Below, one piece after another: positions 1 through 9,435 of a DNA stretch of 64,000 nucleotides. The stretch is from Chloroflexota bacterium. GTDB taxonomy: Bacteria > Chloroflexota > Ktedonobacteria > Ktedonobacterales > Ktedonobacteraceae. The notes beneath the pieces are model-generated. The model made no database searches, was not told the origin of the DNA, and saw only the letters and a program-made list of their open reading frames with translations. The stretch's first letter is position 1; every line of letters starts with the position of its first letter. A program made the translations under genes and the position numbers. Location of the stretch: contig CADDZH010000011.1 of assembly GCA_902812455.1 (NCBI GenBank), positions 6,381 to 70,380 on the forward strand. Direction: 5' to 3'.

Positions 1-633
1 GGGAAGCTGGATCGCACGCTATTGATAGTCTGCGCCGATCATGGCGAGCACCTGGGTGAAAAGGAGCTTATCGGCCACAGCATCGCCCTTTACAATGAGC
101 TTGTACACGTTCCCCTGTTCATTCGCGACCCCTCTGGTGACCTGCCACGCCGCACAATCGTTGATTCTACTGTCTCAACACGGCGTATTTTCCATACTGT
201 GTTGACAGCAGCCGGAATGGCGAGCGAGGCTGAAGAAAAGTTTACCTTAGCTCAACATGACGGCAACGATGCGGACCATAACACTATTTTTGCCGAGGGA
301 GTGACGCCACAAAACGCCCTCGACCTGCTAGAGCGCCGTCGCATGGACCTGGTACGCAAACATAACTTAAAGGATCCCAGGCGCGCAGTAGTGAGAGGAA
401 GGCATAAACTTATTCGAACCGGTGCAGAGCGCCTGGAGCTCTATGATATCGTCGATGATCCCAATGAGCACGTAAACTTGTGCGATACCATGCCTGAGCA
501 GGTAGCGATGATGCAAGACTACTTGCAGGCTTTTATGGAGCATGATGGTTCTGAAATACCTGCCCCTGAGTACACATCTTATGATGACGAGCTGGTATAT
601 CACCGTTTACGCGATCTGGGATATATAGAATAG
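1..633 (+). CDS. Sulfatase / alkaline phosphatase-superfamily hydrolase, C-terminal part
   Basis: The reading frame is open from the first base, so the gene starts upstream of the window and only the last 210 codons are present. The stretch TLLIVCADHGEHLGE matches the DHGE motif of type I sulfatases, where the Asp and His bind the metal ion. It is followed by a sulfatase-like C-terminus (HVPLFIRDP, then a KLIRTG...LELYDIVDDPNE region). Such enzymes hydrolyse sulfate esters or related phosphoesters. The N-terminal Cys/Ser site that becomes formylglycine is outside the window, so substrate and active status cannot be judged. lgt follows after 16 bases, suggesting co-transcription. Confidence 0.8.
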   Translation, partial: GKLDRTLLIVCADHGEHLGEKELIGHSIALYNELVHVPLFIRDPSGDLPRRTIVDSTVSTRRIFHTVLTAAGMASEAEEKFTLAQHDGNDADHNTIFAEGVTPQNALDLLERRRMDLVRKHNLKDPRRAVVRGRHKLIRTGAERLELYDIVDDPNEHVNLCDTMPEQVAMMQDYLQAFMEHDGSEIPAPEYTSYDDELVYHRLRDLGYIE

Positions 634-649
634 GAATTGAGGAGAGAGT

Positions 650-1645
650 ATGTATCCACCTGTTAGCCCGATTCTTGTCCAGATAGGACCCGTTGCTATT
701 CACTGGTATGGCCTGATCATGGCAGTGGCTATCCTTGTGGGGACCCTGGTAGCCAGCCATTACGTGGGCCGGCATGGGCAGAACCCTGCTACGATCACGG
801 AAATGCTGATGTGGGTCCTCATACCAGCACTTGTCGGCGCGCGCCTGTATTACGTCTTTATCCAATCCCCGCGTGGCCCTAATGGTCTCGACCAATACCT
901 GGCTCATCCTATTCAAATCCTGGAGGTCTGGGACGGTGGTATTCACATTTATGGCGCCTTCATTCTTGGAGGTATCGCTGTATTCGTCTTCCTGATTAAG
1001 CGCAAACTCCCGATCCCCATCTACCTGGATGCCATTGGGCTGGGATTGTTGATAGGCCAGGCAATTGGTCGCTTAGGCAACTTTATTAACCAGGAATTGT
1101 ATGGCCCTCCAACAACACTGCCCTGGGGCTTGCGCATAGATCCCCAGCACCGTGTTCCACCTTATAATGATTTGACACGTTATCCTGAAAGCACGCTTTT
1201 CCAACCCCTGTTTCTCTACGAACTAATCTGGAATGCCATCGGCTTCTTCCTGTTGCTGTGGATCTCGCGCCGCTTCCAGAAACGGTTGCGCGATGGCGAC
1301 CTTTTCCTGCTCTACTTGATCTGGTACCCCTTTGGCCGTTTCTGGCTGGAATTCATGCGCACAGACTCCTGGTTCTTCCCAGGTACTCACTTCAACCTAG
1401 TTCATATACTATCTGCCATAGCGATTATAGGCGCCTCGATCATCCTCTACCTGCGCCATCGCCGGCAGCCATCCCATCTGCAAGCCGAAGCTGCAAGTGG
1501 CCCGCAAGCCAACGAGCCCGGGGCAAGCTCTATCGCCTTCGAGCGCACTAGCCCCGGCTCGAGCCACCCTCTTCAGGGAAGCGGTAATAGCGAAGGCGCA
1601 AGGGAGGGCCAGGGGATAACACAGGATTCGAGCGTCCAGACGTAG
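650..1645 (+). CDS. lgt: Prolipoprotein diacylglyceryl transferase
   Basis: Lgt moves a diacylglyceryl group from phosphatidylglycerol to the lipobox cysteine of prolipoproteins, the first step of lipoprotein maturation at the membrane. The 331-residue product has several membrane segments, the N-terminal HWYGLIMA motif, and the Lgt signature AIGRLGNFINQELYG at about residues 138-152 with the essential Arg at 141. After the last membrane helix (about residue 265) there is an unusual polar tail of about 60 residues rich in Ala, Ser, Gly and Glu. A GAGGAGAG ribosome site ends a few bases before the ATG. A substrate in this window is the BMP lipoprotein at 13.7 kb. Identification is firm; the tail has no known role. 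Confidence 0.95.
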   Translation: MYPPVSPILVQIGPVAIHWYGLIMAVAILVGTLVASHYVGRHGQNPATITEMLMWVLIPALVGARLYYVFIQSPRGPNGLDQYLAHPIQILEVWDGGIHIYGAFILGGIAVFVFLIKRKLPIPIYLDAIGLGLLIGQAIGRLGNFINQELYGPPTTLPWGLRIDPQHRVPPYNDLTRYPESTLFQPLFLYELIWNAIGFFLLLWISRRFQKRLRDGDLFLLYLIWYPFGRFWLEFMRTDSWFFPGTHFNLVHILSAIAIIGASIILYLRHRRQPSHLQAEAASGPQANEPGASSIAFERTSPGSSHPLQGSGNSEGAREGQGITQDSSVQT

Positions 1646-1754
1646 GGCAGGGCTTTTCAAACTTCCACAAACGTGGTACTATGCGCCTGTGCTTTTTCAG
1701 ACCTCATCGTATCGTCAACGTAGGTTTTTACTAAACCTGAATGGAAGCCAGCGT

Positions 1755-2534
1755 ATGGATACCCGGCCAGCATCTCAAGCTATGCAGAAACGGGAAATTC
1801 ATTTTCCCAACGGGAACCGGGCACAGGCAATCTTTCTGCCTGCTGGTGCTCATGTCACCGGTGATCTCCTGCTCACGCTGGGTATACAACAGCCCAACGC
1901 CGTCATTATCATTACTGGTGGCGCCTCTGAGATGGATAAGCAAGCGTATCCCGATCTGGCCCGGTTATTTACGCATGGTATCGCGCAGGTTGCAGCCTCC
2001 ACAAAAGCGTTAATCATTGATGGTGGCACGCAGGTGGGCGTGATGGCCATCATGGGGCAGGCAGTAGCCGGGCAACGGCGAAGATCAACCCTATTAGGCG
2101 TCGCTCCGGCGTGGAGCGTCACATATCCCGGCAAAGCGACCGGCATGGACGATAATAAAGGTGTGCCACTCGATCCTGACCATTCCCACTTTGTCCTGGT
2201 AGAGACCGCTGAATGGGGAAGCGAGACCGAAACGATGTACGAGCTGGCGCAGGCGCTTTCCAGGGATTGTCCTTCACTAGCTGTTCTCATCAACGGCGGT
2301 TCTATCGCCAAAAACGAGGTATTGTATAATGTGCGCCAGCAGCGACCCATTATTGTTATAGAGGGCGCCGGGCGGTTAGCAGATGAGATTGCCAGGCTAT
2401 GGCGCGAGAAACCATCTTCCATTCCTGATCCCCAATTGGCCGAGGTTATCCTGCATGGGAACGTGCATGTGTTTCCGCTTACCGGCCCAGCAACAGAGCT
2501 GGTGCAACTGACTAAGCGCCTATTAGATAGATAA
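1755..2534 (+). CDS. SLOG-superfamily protein of the prokaryotic TRPM/LSDAT type
   Basis: The 259-residue product has the Rossmann-like SLOG fold pattern of the LSDAT_prok family, related to the N-terminal ligand-sensing region of TRPM channels. Visible landmarks are IITGGASEMD (residues 52-61), DGGTQVGVMAIMG (from residue 89), a GVAP...YPG loop, a HSHFVLVE strand, a WGSETE segment, INGGSIAKNE and a late GAGRLADE loop. SLOG proteins are predicted to bind or process nucleotide-derived ligands. No membrane helix is seen, so it should be cytosolic. I chose the ATG at 1755 because GGAAG lies 7 bases upstream; an in-frame GTG at 1689 would add 22 non-conserved residues. It is 39 bases from the TPR gene and then the TIR-STAND gene, all co-directional, which suggests a shared signalling function. 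Confidence 0.8.
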   Translation: MDTRPASQAMQKREIHFPNGNRAQAIFLPAGAHVTGDLLLTLGIQQPNAVIIITGGASEMDKQAYPDLARLFTHGIAQVAASTKALIIDGGTQVGVMAIMGQAVAGQRRRSTLLGVAPAWSVTYPGKATGMDDNKGVPLDPDHSHFVLVETAEWGSETETMYELAQALSRDCPSLAVLINGGSIAKNEVLYNVRQQRPIIVIEGAGRLADEIARLWREKPSSIPDPQLAEVILHGNVHVFPLTGPATELVQLTKRLLDR

Positions 2535-2573
2535 GATTCTCTTTTAATGATGCTGATGCAAAGGGAGGGTACT

Positions 2574-3764
2574 ATGCGACGGCGGAAACTCTGGTGGAGT
2601 ATCATACTGCTATTTCTCGTGGCTTCTTGTTTCCTGGCACTCATACCTGGTACACACGTGCTTGCTAATGTCGCTCACAACGCTGTCTACCTTAGCGGCC
2701 CAACTCCTACTCCTGATGCCAGTACTACCCTCCAGATGGCGCAGCAGGAGGAGACAAGCATTCAAACCATCCTGAACATTATCAACATCCTTGTCGTTGT
2801 CTATCCCATCCTGATCACCCTGGCAGCCGCGCTGCTCGGCTTTTTTGGCTTCCGAGGGTTCCGCACGCTCGAAAAACAGGGACAGGACCTCCTGGAAGAT
2901 ATAAAGAAACTTCAGGTGGAAGCGGCTGAGAAGAAAGAGACAATTGAACGCACCCAGGAAGCGCTTGTCTATCTTGCTCTAGGCGACCGCTTCTCTAATC
3001 AGAACGAAACCAGGGAAGCTATCGCAGCCTATAAAAAAGCCGGTAGCCTCCTGCCAAGCGATCCTCAAATTAACTACGTGCTGGGCCGCATTTACAGCGG
3101 CATTGGCTATTATGATGAGGCCATCAGGTCGTTTGAAGCGGCTCTTGCTACTAAACCGGAGTTTCCTGAGGCTGAAATGGAGCTGGGTCTGGCTTATCGC
3201 CGTCGCGGAGAGTACCAGAAAGGCCCTGATGCACAGGCAAAGCGCGATCAGGACTATGAGAAAGCCATCGAACATTTGCTGGGCGCGACCCAATTACGTC
3301 CTAACTATGACGATGCCTTGAGCACGCTTGGTGGGCTTTATCGACGCAAGGGAGAATACGAGAAGGCCCTGGAATATTATGAGGATGCCTATCATGCCGA
3401 TCCCAGCTCTTCTTATGCGCTTGGAAATCTCGCCAGTCTTTCCTGGTACTTAGGAAAGCTGGACAAAGCTCGCCAGTACTACATGCTCACAGAATTGATG
3501 GCAGCGGATCGTATGAAGGCGGCGCACGCTGAGGTGTTCTGGGACTATTACGATCTGGCGCTGGCCCAACTGGCACTGGGAAAGACGGAAGAGGCGAAGA
3601 AAAGCTATGCCAAAGCTATCGGCGAGACTCCTGGCGTCGTGCAATTTGATAGCGTCCTCAACATTCTTTATTTGCTACAAAAGGCGAAAGACCCCATCCA
3701 GGGTTTAGATGAGGTTATTCTGATGATAGAGCGAGAGAAAGCCTCCAGAGTCTCTCGCGGGTGA
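2574..3764 (+). CDS. Membrane-anchored TPR protein with coiled coil
   Basis: The 396-residue protein starts with a basic N-terminus and a hydrophobic segment (residues 6-27), has a second hydrophobic helix at about 65-92, then a charged coiled-coil stretch (KQGQDLLEDIKKLQVEAAEK region) and a chain of about six TPR units to residue 380. Two membrane crossings would place the TPR array back in the cytoplasm, where the SLOG and TIR-STAND products of neighbouring genes should be. TPR arrays are protein-interaction scaffolds. The ATG at 2574 is preferred over 2547 because it has a strong AAGGGAGGGT site 3-12 bases upstream. No enzyme motif is visible. Its position between a SLOG gene and a TIR gene suggests a membrane platform or effector partner, which is inference. 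Confidence 0.7.
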   Translation: MRRRKLWWSIILLFLVASCFLALIPGTHVLANVAHNAVYLSGPTPTPDASTTLQMAQQEETSIQTILNIINILVVVYPILITLAAALLGFFGFRGFRTLEKQGQDLLEDIKKLQVEAAEKKETIERTQEALVYLALGDRFSNQNETREAIAAYKKAGSLLPSDPQINYVLGRIYSGIGYYDEAIRSFEAALATKPEFPEAEMELGLAYRRRGEYQKGPDAQAKRDQDYEKAIEHLLGATQLRPNYDDALSTLGGLYRRKGEYEKALEYYEDAYHADPSSSYALGNLASLSWYLGKLDKARQYYMLTELMAADRMKAAHAEVFWDYYDLALAQLALGKTEEAKKSYAKAIGETPGVVQFDSVLNILYLLQKAKDPIQGLDEVILMIEREKASRVSRG

Positions 3765-3827
3765 TGTTCGCGCATCTGGTAAGGAGTTCGCCGCCATGAA
3801 TGGGGCAACTACAGGAGACTCAGCCCT

Positions 3828-6800
3828 ATGGAAGTTGCAGCACAAACGCGCCCACGTATCTTTGTAAGCCATAGCAGCAAAGATAATGAGTTTGGCGTCC
3901 GGCTTGTTCAAGACTTGCGTCGTACATTGGGAGACGATGATGCTGTCTGGTACGATTCGCATGGGGGATTATTTGCTGGAGATGCCTGGTTCAAAGTAAT
4001 CACGAAGGAACTGATTGCTCGCCCCGTCTTTATTGTTATTCTCTCGCCTGATGCTCTGGCTTCAAATTGGGTACAGGATGAAATAAGTATTGCCTGGAAC
4101 CAAAAAAATACAGCCGCCGGAAAACTTATTATTCCCATCCTCTACCGGGATTGTAAGGTGCCGGAACACCTTAACACGCTCCAGATGATTTCGTTTCTCT
4201 CTCCTGAATCCTATGAGCACGCTTTCCAACAATTGTGTGAGGCGCTCTTCCGCAAACCGAAGCCCTCGCTAACATGGCCAGAGCTATGTAACTGCTGCAA
4301 GCATATTACCGAGAAGATGTCCAGCTTACGCAGACACCAGGATTTAGATAAACTGTATGTACAGAGAAAAAACGTGCATGATCAGTTCATGCGCTTTCTT
4401 GCCGATCCAGAGACGCGATGTTTTGTCCTGTTAGGGAAATCGGGAGCTGGAAAAAGTAGTTTTCTTCTTTCTTTAGCTGAGGAAATGCAACCCGAAGAAG
4501 GACAATCCGCAGATGATCTAAAAAGGATTATGCTTCTCTATGATGGAGGCCTGCTAGGAGATACCCCCTTTATGAAAGCTGTCAATCAGGATTTCAGCCG
4601 TGAACTTGGGAGGAGAGTAGAGGACATATGGCAAGAAATAGCCAGGATTGACGGGATTGACAGGCATCTAGTTCTTTTATGTATAGATGCCGTGAATGAG
4701 AGTGAGCGAGCAACAGAGATTGTTAAGCAAGTCAATACACTGATCAGAAACGACTGGCCCTGGCTGAAAGTCCTCTTGATCTCGCGGCCAGAATCCTGGC
4801 GCATCATTAGGCAAGACATCCTCTCCACGTTACCTGATGCCCTTTACTACCGGGGAGAAGAAAATATCGCCGCGGAAGAACGCTTCAATTACTCGGCGCA
4901 AATGCAACCATTTTCGCTTGAAGAACTTCCACAGGCCTATGCTAAGTATCAGCAGGAATATCAGATACAAACACCATACGAGGAGCTGTCCCCTAGAATA
5001 CGAGAGATCATCAGCGATCCCTTTAATCTCTGGTTAGTAGCAAAGAATCACCGCAGCAAAAAAATTCCTTCTAATCTGAAGGTTTCAGAGCTGGTAGGGC
5101 AGTACCTGATAGCTCTCATCAAAGAGGGAAAGTTGCAAGAAGGAGACTGGCGGTTTTTAGAGGATAAACTGATACCGCTCATGACGAAAGATGATCATAC
5201 TTTCAGCAATACGATCACGGCAGCAGATCTTAAAGCGGCTGGTAGTAGCGTTTATAATACGGTTTACAATGATCAGTTGGCGAATGGGCAGCGGGCAAAC
5301 GCGCCGTTTCTCAGGCTCTGCGATGCGGATATCCTCATGTTGCAAGAGCAGGGAACCATCAAATTCACGCATGAACGGTTCTATGAGCACTTTGTTGGCG
5401 AGAGAATAGCCTTCCTCAGCAAAACCCAGCCTGATCGCTACACCTTCTTCCTGAAGTTGATTGAAGAGATAACCGGCAAGCAGGCAACAACCAGTAAGAA
5501 GAAGATACCTGGCAAGCCTTTCCTGTGGGGAGCTGTCAGAAATGCGCTTGTAAAAGAGGCAAGGCAGCCAGAATCCGAGGCGGTTCTCAAACTCTGCCAA
5601 ACGGCTGAGCTGCAAGTGAAAGAGATGATGGTGAACGTACTCATTACCCTTGGGCAAGATTTCCAGGAGCAGGCTGAGGAGCTTCTGAGGGAACTGGTGC
5701 CGGAGGAAAAGAAAGCATCCGAGTGGCAGAAAATCCGCCAGGTGGTGAAAAAAAGTGCTAAAGGATCTGATATCGCCTCGCGCAACGCGGGAAGAATTGC
5801 TATAGAGGTTGCCAGCACACTGGGGATTACCTGGGCGCTGCACCGGGCCGCGCTGCAAGAGGATCAATCTTTGCGAACCGCAGCGGTACTCTATAGCTAT
5901 TACCTCTGGCAACACGATCGCGCCGCAGGGTTTGCCGTCCTCGAGTACATCGCTGAGAAGGCGACCAGCGGCACACTCCCCAATTTTGTGGCCTTTGAGT
6001 CGGTGTTTGGCTTATCAATGCTCATCTTCTGTGACCACTTCGAGGACGAGGAAGTACTTAGTAAGTTGCAAGACATCTGGCGTGGCATGATTGCCAAATT
6101 GTTTCATATTCACGAGGGCAGCAGCCCGTTGAAAGGCATGGTGCGCGACTTCGCGCGGGAGCGCATTATCTCCTTCGTCATCACCGTTGTTTTCGGCTTA
6201 TTTCGCCAGTTGCCCCCATCCTACAGTATGTTGAGCTATCCGGCTCTTGAGGCCTTTTTTCAACTCGGGCCTGATAAAAAGCAACTCTATCGCAATCTGG
6301 TCCAGTATCTCGATGTAAAGGGCGAGGAAGAAGGAACATATTCCAGGGAACAGATGGAGCGCGACTACCTAGCAGTGCTGCATATTGACAATGTTTTCAT
6401 GAGCTTTACCACCCTCATGGGCCTTGTCGCCCATGCCTGCTCGGCCCCACAGGACTTTTTACCCTTCCTCAAACTGCTCTTTGAAGAAGCGAAAAAAGAT
6501 GTCACGACTTATCCCTACCTGACTGTGATCGCCAATGTGGCTATGAATGTCTTACATCGCGATCCGATGAACGATGAAATGTTTGACTTTTTCGTGTATG
6601 TAATCGAAATCCTCCAGGATGCATATACTCAGCATCCTGAGACCTATCATAGTCGTATGAACGAAGCTCCACAAGCTGCTGCTCTGGCACCCTATATCCT
6701 CACCCAATATCGACGAGCCCAAAATCGGCAGGCAGAGACACTTAGAACGCGCTTACTTGAGTCGCGCATCCAGGCGGCTCTCTCAGAGGAAAAATCAGAG

Positions 6801-7259
6801 AAAAAACTGAAATTCTTTGAGTTCCTGCTCACCTCGGAATTACCCCAGGTAGGGATTGAGAATCAGGAACCACGAGCCGCCCTGGCCGTATTGGAGATGT
6901 TTTTCACGAGCAATGATAAAGATATCACCCCCATGATCCAGGCCTTTCTGTCCCGCCTGCGCATCTACTATCCTGATGAAGTAGATGCCTTCCTGATGGA
7001 GCAGCAGGCTTCCGATGAATTTCGCTTGCAGGTGCGCACGCATGAGCCTGTTGAAAAGATCGGAGACCTGGTTGGAAAAAGAGCCTGGTATTTCGCCCGT
7101 GACAAAGTCCTGTTAGGCCCACCAGAGCTGCGGTCTCAATTTGTAGGCCTGTTTGAGAAAGCTGCTGAGTATAAGCACTTAAAGACCTGGATAGATTATA
7201 TGATTCGTTATCTGGTTAATCTGATTTATGGAGGAGAAGCCCTGCGCCCATCAAAGTAA
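3828..7259 (+). CDS. TIR-domain STAND-type NTPase with long helical C-terminus
   Basis: The 1143-residue protein begins with a TIR domain (about residues 8-140). It has RIFVSHSSKD in the first strand and SNWVQDE with Glu85 at the position of the catalytic glutamate of NAD-consuming TIRs. An NTPase module follows: Walker A GKSGAGKSS at 203-211 and a Walker B-like LLCIDAVNE with Asp287, then an RPESW sensor-like motif typical of STAND/NACHT ATPases. The remaining ~650 residues are predominantly helical and repeat-like, as in sensor regions that recognise a trigger. Related TIR-STAND proteins in bacteria act in anti-phage immunity by degrading NAD+ or making cyclic ADP-ribose-type signals. ATG 3828 has AGGAGA about 9 bases upstream. 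It is the third gene of the SLOG/TPR/TIR run and is followed by a repeat. Confidence 0.85.
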   Translation: MEVAAQTRPRIFVSHSSKDNEFGVRLVQDLRRTLGDDDAVWYDSHGGLFAGDAWFKVITKELIARPVFIVILSPDALASNWVQDEISIAWNQKNTAAGKLIIPILYRDCKVPEHLNTLQMISFLSPESYEHAFQQLCEALFRKPKPSLTWPELCNCCKHITEKMSSLRRHQDLDKLYVQRKNVHDQFMRFLADPETRCFVLLGKSGAGKSSFLLSLAEEMQPEEGQSADDLKRIMLLYDGGLLGDTPFMKAVNQDFSRELGRRVEDIWQEIARIDGIDRHLVLLCIDAVNESERATEIVKQVNTLIRNDWPWLKVLLISRPESWRIIRQDILSTLPDALYYRGEENIAAEERFNYSAQMQPFSLEELPQAYAKYQQEYQIQTPYEELSPRIREIISDPFNLWLVAKNHRSKKIPSNLKVSELVGQYLIALIKEGKLQEGDWRFLEDKLIPLMTKDDHTFSNTITAADLKAAGSSVYNTVYNDQLANGQRANAPFLRLCDADILMLQEQGTIKFTHERFYEHFVGERIAFLSKTQPDRYTFFLKLIEEITGKQATTSKKKIPGKPFLWGAVRNALVKEARQPESEAVLKLCQTAELQVKEMMVNVLITLGQDFQEQAEELLRELVPEEKKASEWQKIRQVVKKSAKGSDIASRNAGRIAIEVASTLGITWALHRAALQEDQSLRTAAVLYSYYLWQHDRAAGFAVLEYIAEKATSGTLPNFVAFESVFGLSMLIFCDHFEDEEVLSKLQDIWRGMIAKLFHIHEGSSPLKGMVRDFARERIISFVITVVFGLFRQLPPSYSMLSYPALEAFFQLGPDKKQLYRNLVQYLDVKGEEEGTYSREQMERDYLAVLHIDNVFMSFTTLMGLVAHACSAPQDFLPFLKLLFEEAKKDVTTYPYLTVIANVAMNVLHRDPMNDEMFDFFVYVIEILQDAYTQHPETYHSRMNEAPQAAALAPYILTQYRRAQNRQAETLRTRLLESRIQAALSEEKSEKKLKFFEFLLTSELPQVGIENQEPRAALAVLEMFFTSNDKDITPMIQAFLSRLRIYYPDEVDAFLMEQQASDEFRLQVRTHEPVEKIGDLVGKRAWYFARDKVLLGPPELRSQFVGLFEKAAEYKHLKTWIDYMIRYLVNLIYGGEALRPSK

Positions 7260-7274
7260 CAGTTATCCGAACTG

Positions 7275-7372
7275 TGTCATGTTGAGCGAGTGAGCAGAAG
7301 CCCTGAACGCGCGTGAAGAGGAAACACCCGCTGCCGATCGACAGAGATCCGCAGGCTTCGCTCAGGATGACA
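7275..7372. repeat. Dispersed repeat family A, copy 1
   Basis: Starts TGTCATGTTGAGCGAG and ends CTTCGCTCAGGATGACA, so the two ends are imperfect inverted copies of the TCATCCTGAGCG motif seen at seven other places in the window. It closes the SLOG/TPR/TIR gene run. No coding capacity. Confidence 0.75.
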
Positions 7373-7460
7373 GAGTGGAAGTGCCCAATTGCCCGTAATT
7401 CACGTATCTGTGAGCACTGGTTTCAGTCATTAAAATTCACCAATAGAAAAGAGATGCCCA

Positions 7461-8225
7461 ATGACGCGAAAACGAGACCACACGCCATTTATTAGCGCCC
7501 ACCAGGGAAACTGCGGAGTTCCTGAGCTGCCCCTGGCCGAACGCTACGGGTGCGCCATTGACCTTAAGGTCGATTATGTGGAGCTTGATGTGAGGAGGAC
7601 AAAGGATGGCATCTATGTGATCTGCCACGACGAGTACACTCCCTCAAAGAGGCGCGTGGACGAGCTATCATATGAAGAATATAGAAGCGAACTGGGCGAC
7701 CAGGCACTGATTGTGCCCGAACTCTTAACGATTGCCAAGGGAAGAGTTGGCCTGCATGTCGATCTCAAAGAGACCGGCTACGAGGATGACATCATAAGAC
7801 TGATTCTGAGTTACGTATCCGCTGATGAGTTTATTATCACTACCCTGGAAGATGTGTCGATCAAGGTAATCAAGGAAAGGTTTCCCGCGATCAAAGCTGG
7901 CCTGTCGCTGGGCCGGGACATGAGGGGAGCCAGTATCTTCAAGCAACTTAGCGTGCGGCTGAGCGAGCTATTCCCAGGGAAACGCCTGCAGAAGAGCCAT
8001 GCGGACTTTGTTGCCGCGCAATATTTCCTGGCAACTATCAATGTACTACGGTACTGTGCGAGCAAGGGCATTCCCGTCTGGGTCTGGACGGTAGACAATG
8101 AGCGTAGCATGCTGCGCTTTCTTAAAGACCCCAGAGTTACAACGCTGATCACGAATAAGCCAGAAGTTGCTCTACCGTTGCGGGCTAAAATAGCATCAAC
8201 ACCTATAGCCCCGGATTCGCGCTAG
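7461..8225 (+). CDS. Glycerophosphodiester phosphodiesterase-family protein
   Basis: The 254-residue product fits the TIM-barrel GDPD family, which cleaves glycerophosphodiesters to glycerol 3-phosphate and an alcohol. The N-terminal ISAHQGN replaces the usual HRG motif (Gln for Arg). YVELDVRRTKDG and ICHDEYT supply the metal-binding Glu-x-Asp and the second catalytic His. HVDLKE, VWVWTVD and ITNKPEVA match later barrel strands. No signal peptide is seen, so it should be cytosolic. The Arg-to-Gln change and the absence of the PENT segment leave activity and substrate uncertain. ATG 7461 has only a weak purine-rich site. The last 23 bases overlap the converging gene on the other strand. Confidence 0.75.
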   Translation: MTRKRDHTPFISAHQGNCGVPELPLAERYGCAIDLKVDYVELDVRRTKDGIYVICHDEYTPSKRRVDELSYEEYRSELGDQALIVPELLTIAKGRVGLHVDLKETGYEDDIIRLILSYVSADEFIITTLEDVSIKVIKERFPAIKAGLSLGRDMRGASIFKQLSVRLSELFPGKRLQKSHADFVAAQYFLATINVLRYCASKGIPVWVWTVDNERSMLRFLKDPRVTTLITNKPEVALPLRAKIASTPIAPDSR

Positions 8226-9231
8226 CCGTATCCCGTTCTTTTCGCGCTTTCTCCGCAATTTGCCAGGTAATGCGATCATCTCCAACAATTGTGCCCGTTG
8301 TTTTTAGCATATCCTCACCTTCAACATCCAGGTTTGCAAAGAGGCCCCGTTCATGTGCCTGCTTAAGTAGCCTTATAAAATTTTTAATGCCTAAATCATA
8401 TAATCCAGTGCCCACGTATGCTGATTTGCTCGTATCCCTCTCTCTAGCCAGTCCATGATAAACGAATGCCGATCGTTCACCCTTCTTTCTCCCAAAAATA
8501 TCTCTCAATATAGCTGCAGGGCTTTTCGGGTCGATGTGAACCGGAAAGAGAAGAATATCGTTTTCTTCTGCATCTTTTAACCCATACACTACCCCGTGCG
8601 TCCTGGACATCCGCCACCTTCTTACCCATGGTATGTGATTAAGTTCTGGGAAAACCGGTTGCCAGAGCGCCATCTCCCTCTCATAATCTGGATGCTCTGG
8701 TTGCATATCGACGAGAGGATGCCTGCCATCTTCAAGCAGCGTATTACCAATAGCTACTCTTCCAGCATTTTCTCCCCTGGGATCGGAGAAAAATGTCCAG
8801 GGATTGTACCCCATCTTTCTGATCAGTACATGAAATTGCGCTGGAGTCAGCCCTTTAAGCATCAGAATATGTTCGCAATTGACTTCCTTATACAACTCCT
8901 GTTCCATGAGGGCTTGCAACGGCTTTTTATTCTCCTCTATCTCAAAGAGCGGTTTGAACGCCGGGTCTGTTACCAATGCATCGCGCTCAAGAACGCATAC
9001 TCTCACTGTAGCTTGTTTTAACGCTTTCTCCTCACCACGGCTTTCTGTTAGGCTTACAACAATACCGGGAATTCTCGAAATGAGTTCTCCAGGTTCTGTT
9101 TTTCTCGCCAGGCGCGTTCTCCAGGTTTCAGGCTGTGACGGCCCAAAAAGCTCACCCTTTATTTCGTCGTAACGCCTGCAACAATCTTCAAAGTCTGCTA
9201 ATCGTTGCTCAGCATTCTTGCCCTTTTCCAT
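8203..9231 (-). CDS. Hypothetical protein of unknown family
   Basis: I do not recognise this 342-residue protein. It is soluble, charged and rich in Glu, Lys and Arg, with no signal peptide, membrane helix or clear nucleotide-binding motif. Hydrophobic blocks such as CEHILMLKGLTPAQFHVLIR and EENDILLFPVHIDPKSPA suggest a folded alpha/beta core, and the C-terminus contains KNFIRLLKQAHERGLFANL. ORF length and coherent codon use support a real gene. It converges on the GDPD-like gene and overlaps its 3' end by 23 bases. The start ATG at 9231 has AAAGGG-like purines overlapping it rather than a well-placed ribosome site, so the start is uncertain. Confidence 0.6.
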   Translation of the reverse strand: MEKGKNAEQRLADFEDCCRRYDEIKGELFGPSQPETWRTRLARKTEPGELISRIPGIVVSLTESRGEEKALKQATVRVCVLERDALVTDPAFKPLFEIEENKKPLQALMEQELYKEVNCEHILMLKGLTPAQFHVLIRKMGYNPWTFFSDPRGENAGRVAIGNTLLEDGRHPLVDMQPEHPDYEREMALWQPVFPELNHIPWVRRWRMSRTHGVVYGLKDAEENDILLFPVHIDPKSPAAILRDIFGRKKGERSAFVYHGLARERDTSKSAYVGTGLYDLGIKNFIRLLKQAHERGLFANLDVEGEDMLKTTGTIVGDDRITWQIAEKARKERDTASANPGL

Positions 9232-9435
9232 GCATATTCAAACGAAAAAAGCCCATCCCTGGTCTCAGGAGAACATCTCATCGGCCTGCTAGTCAATCAA
9301 GCGCTGCTGTGCTATACTTCCTTGAAAAGTAATGCAAACATGCCGAGTTCAAAGGGCTTTATAAGAAGTATCGGAATAACAAAGAATTTGAGGATATCCT
9401 CTTCCACGACATTGAGACAGTTCTCTCGAAAAACC

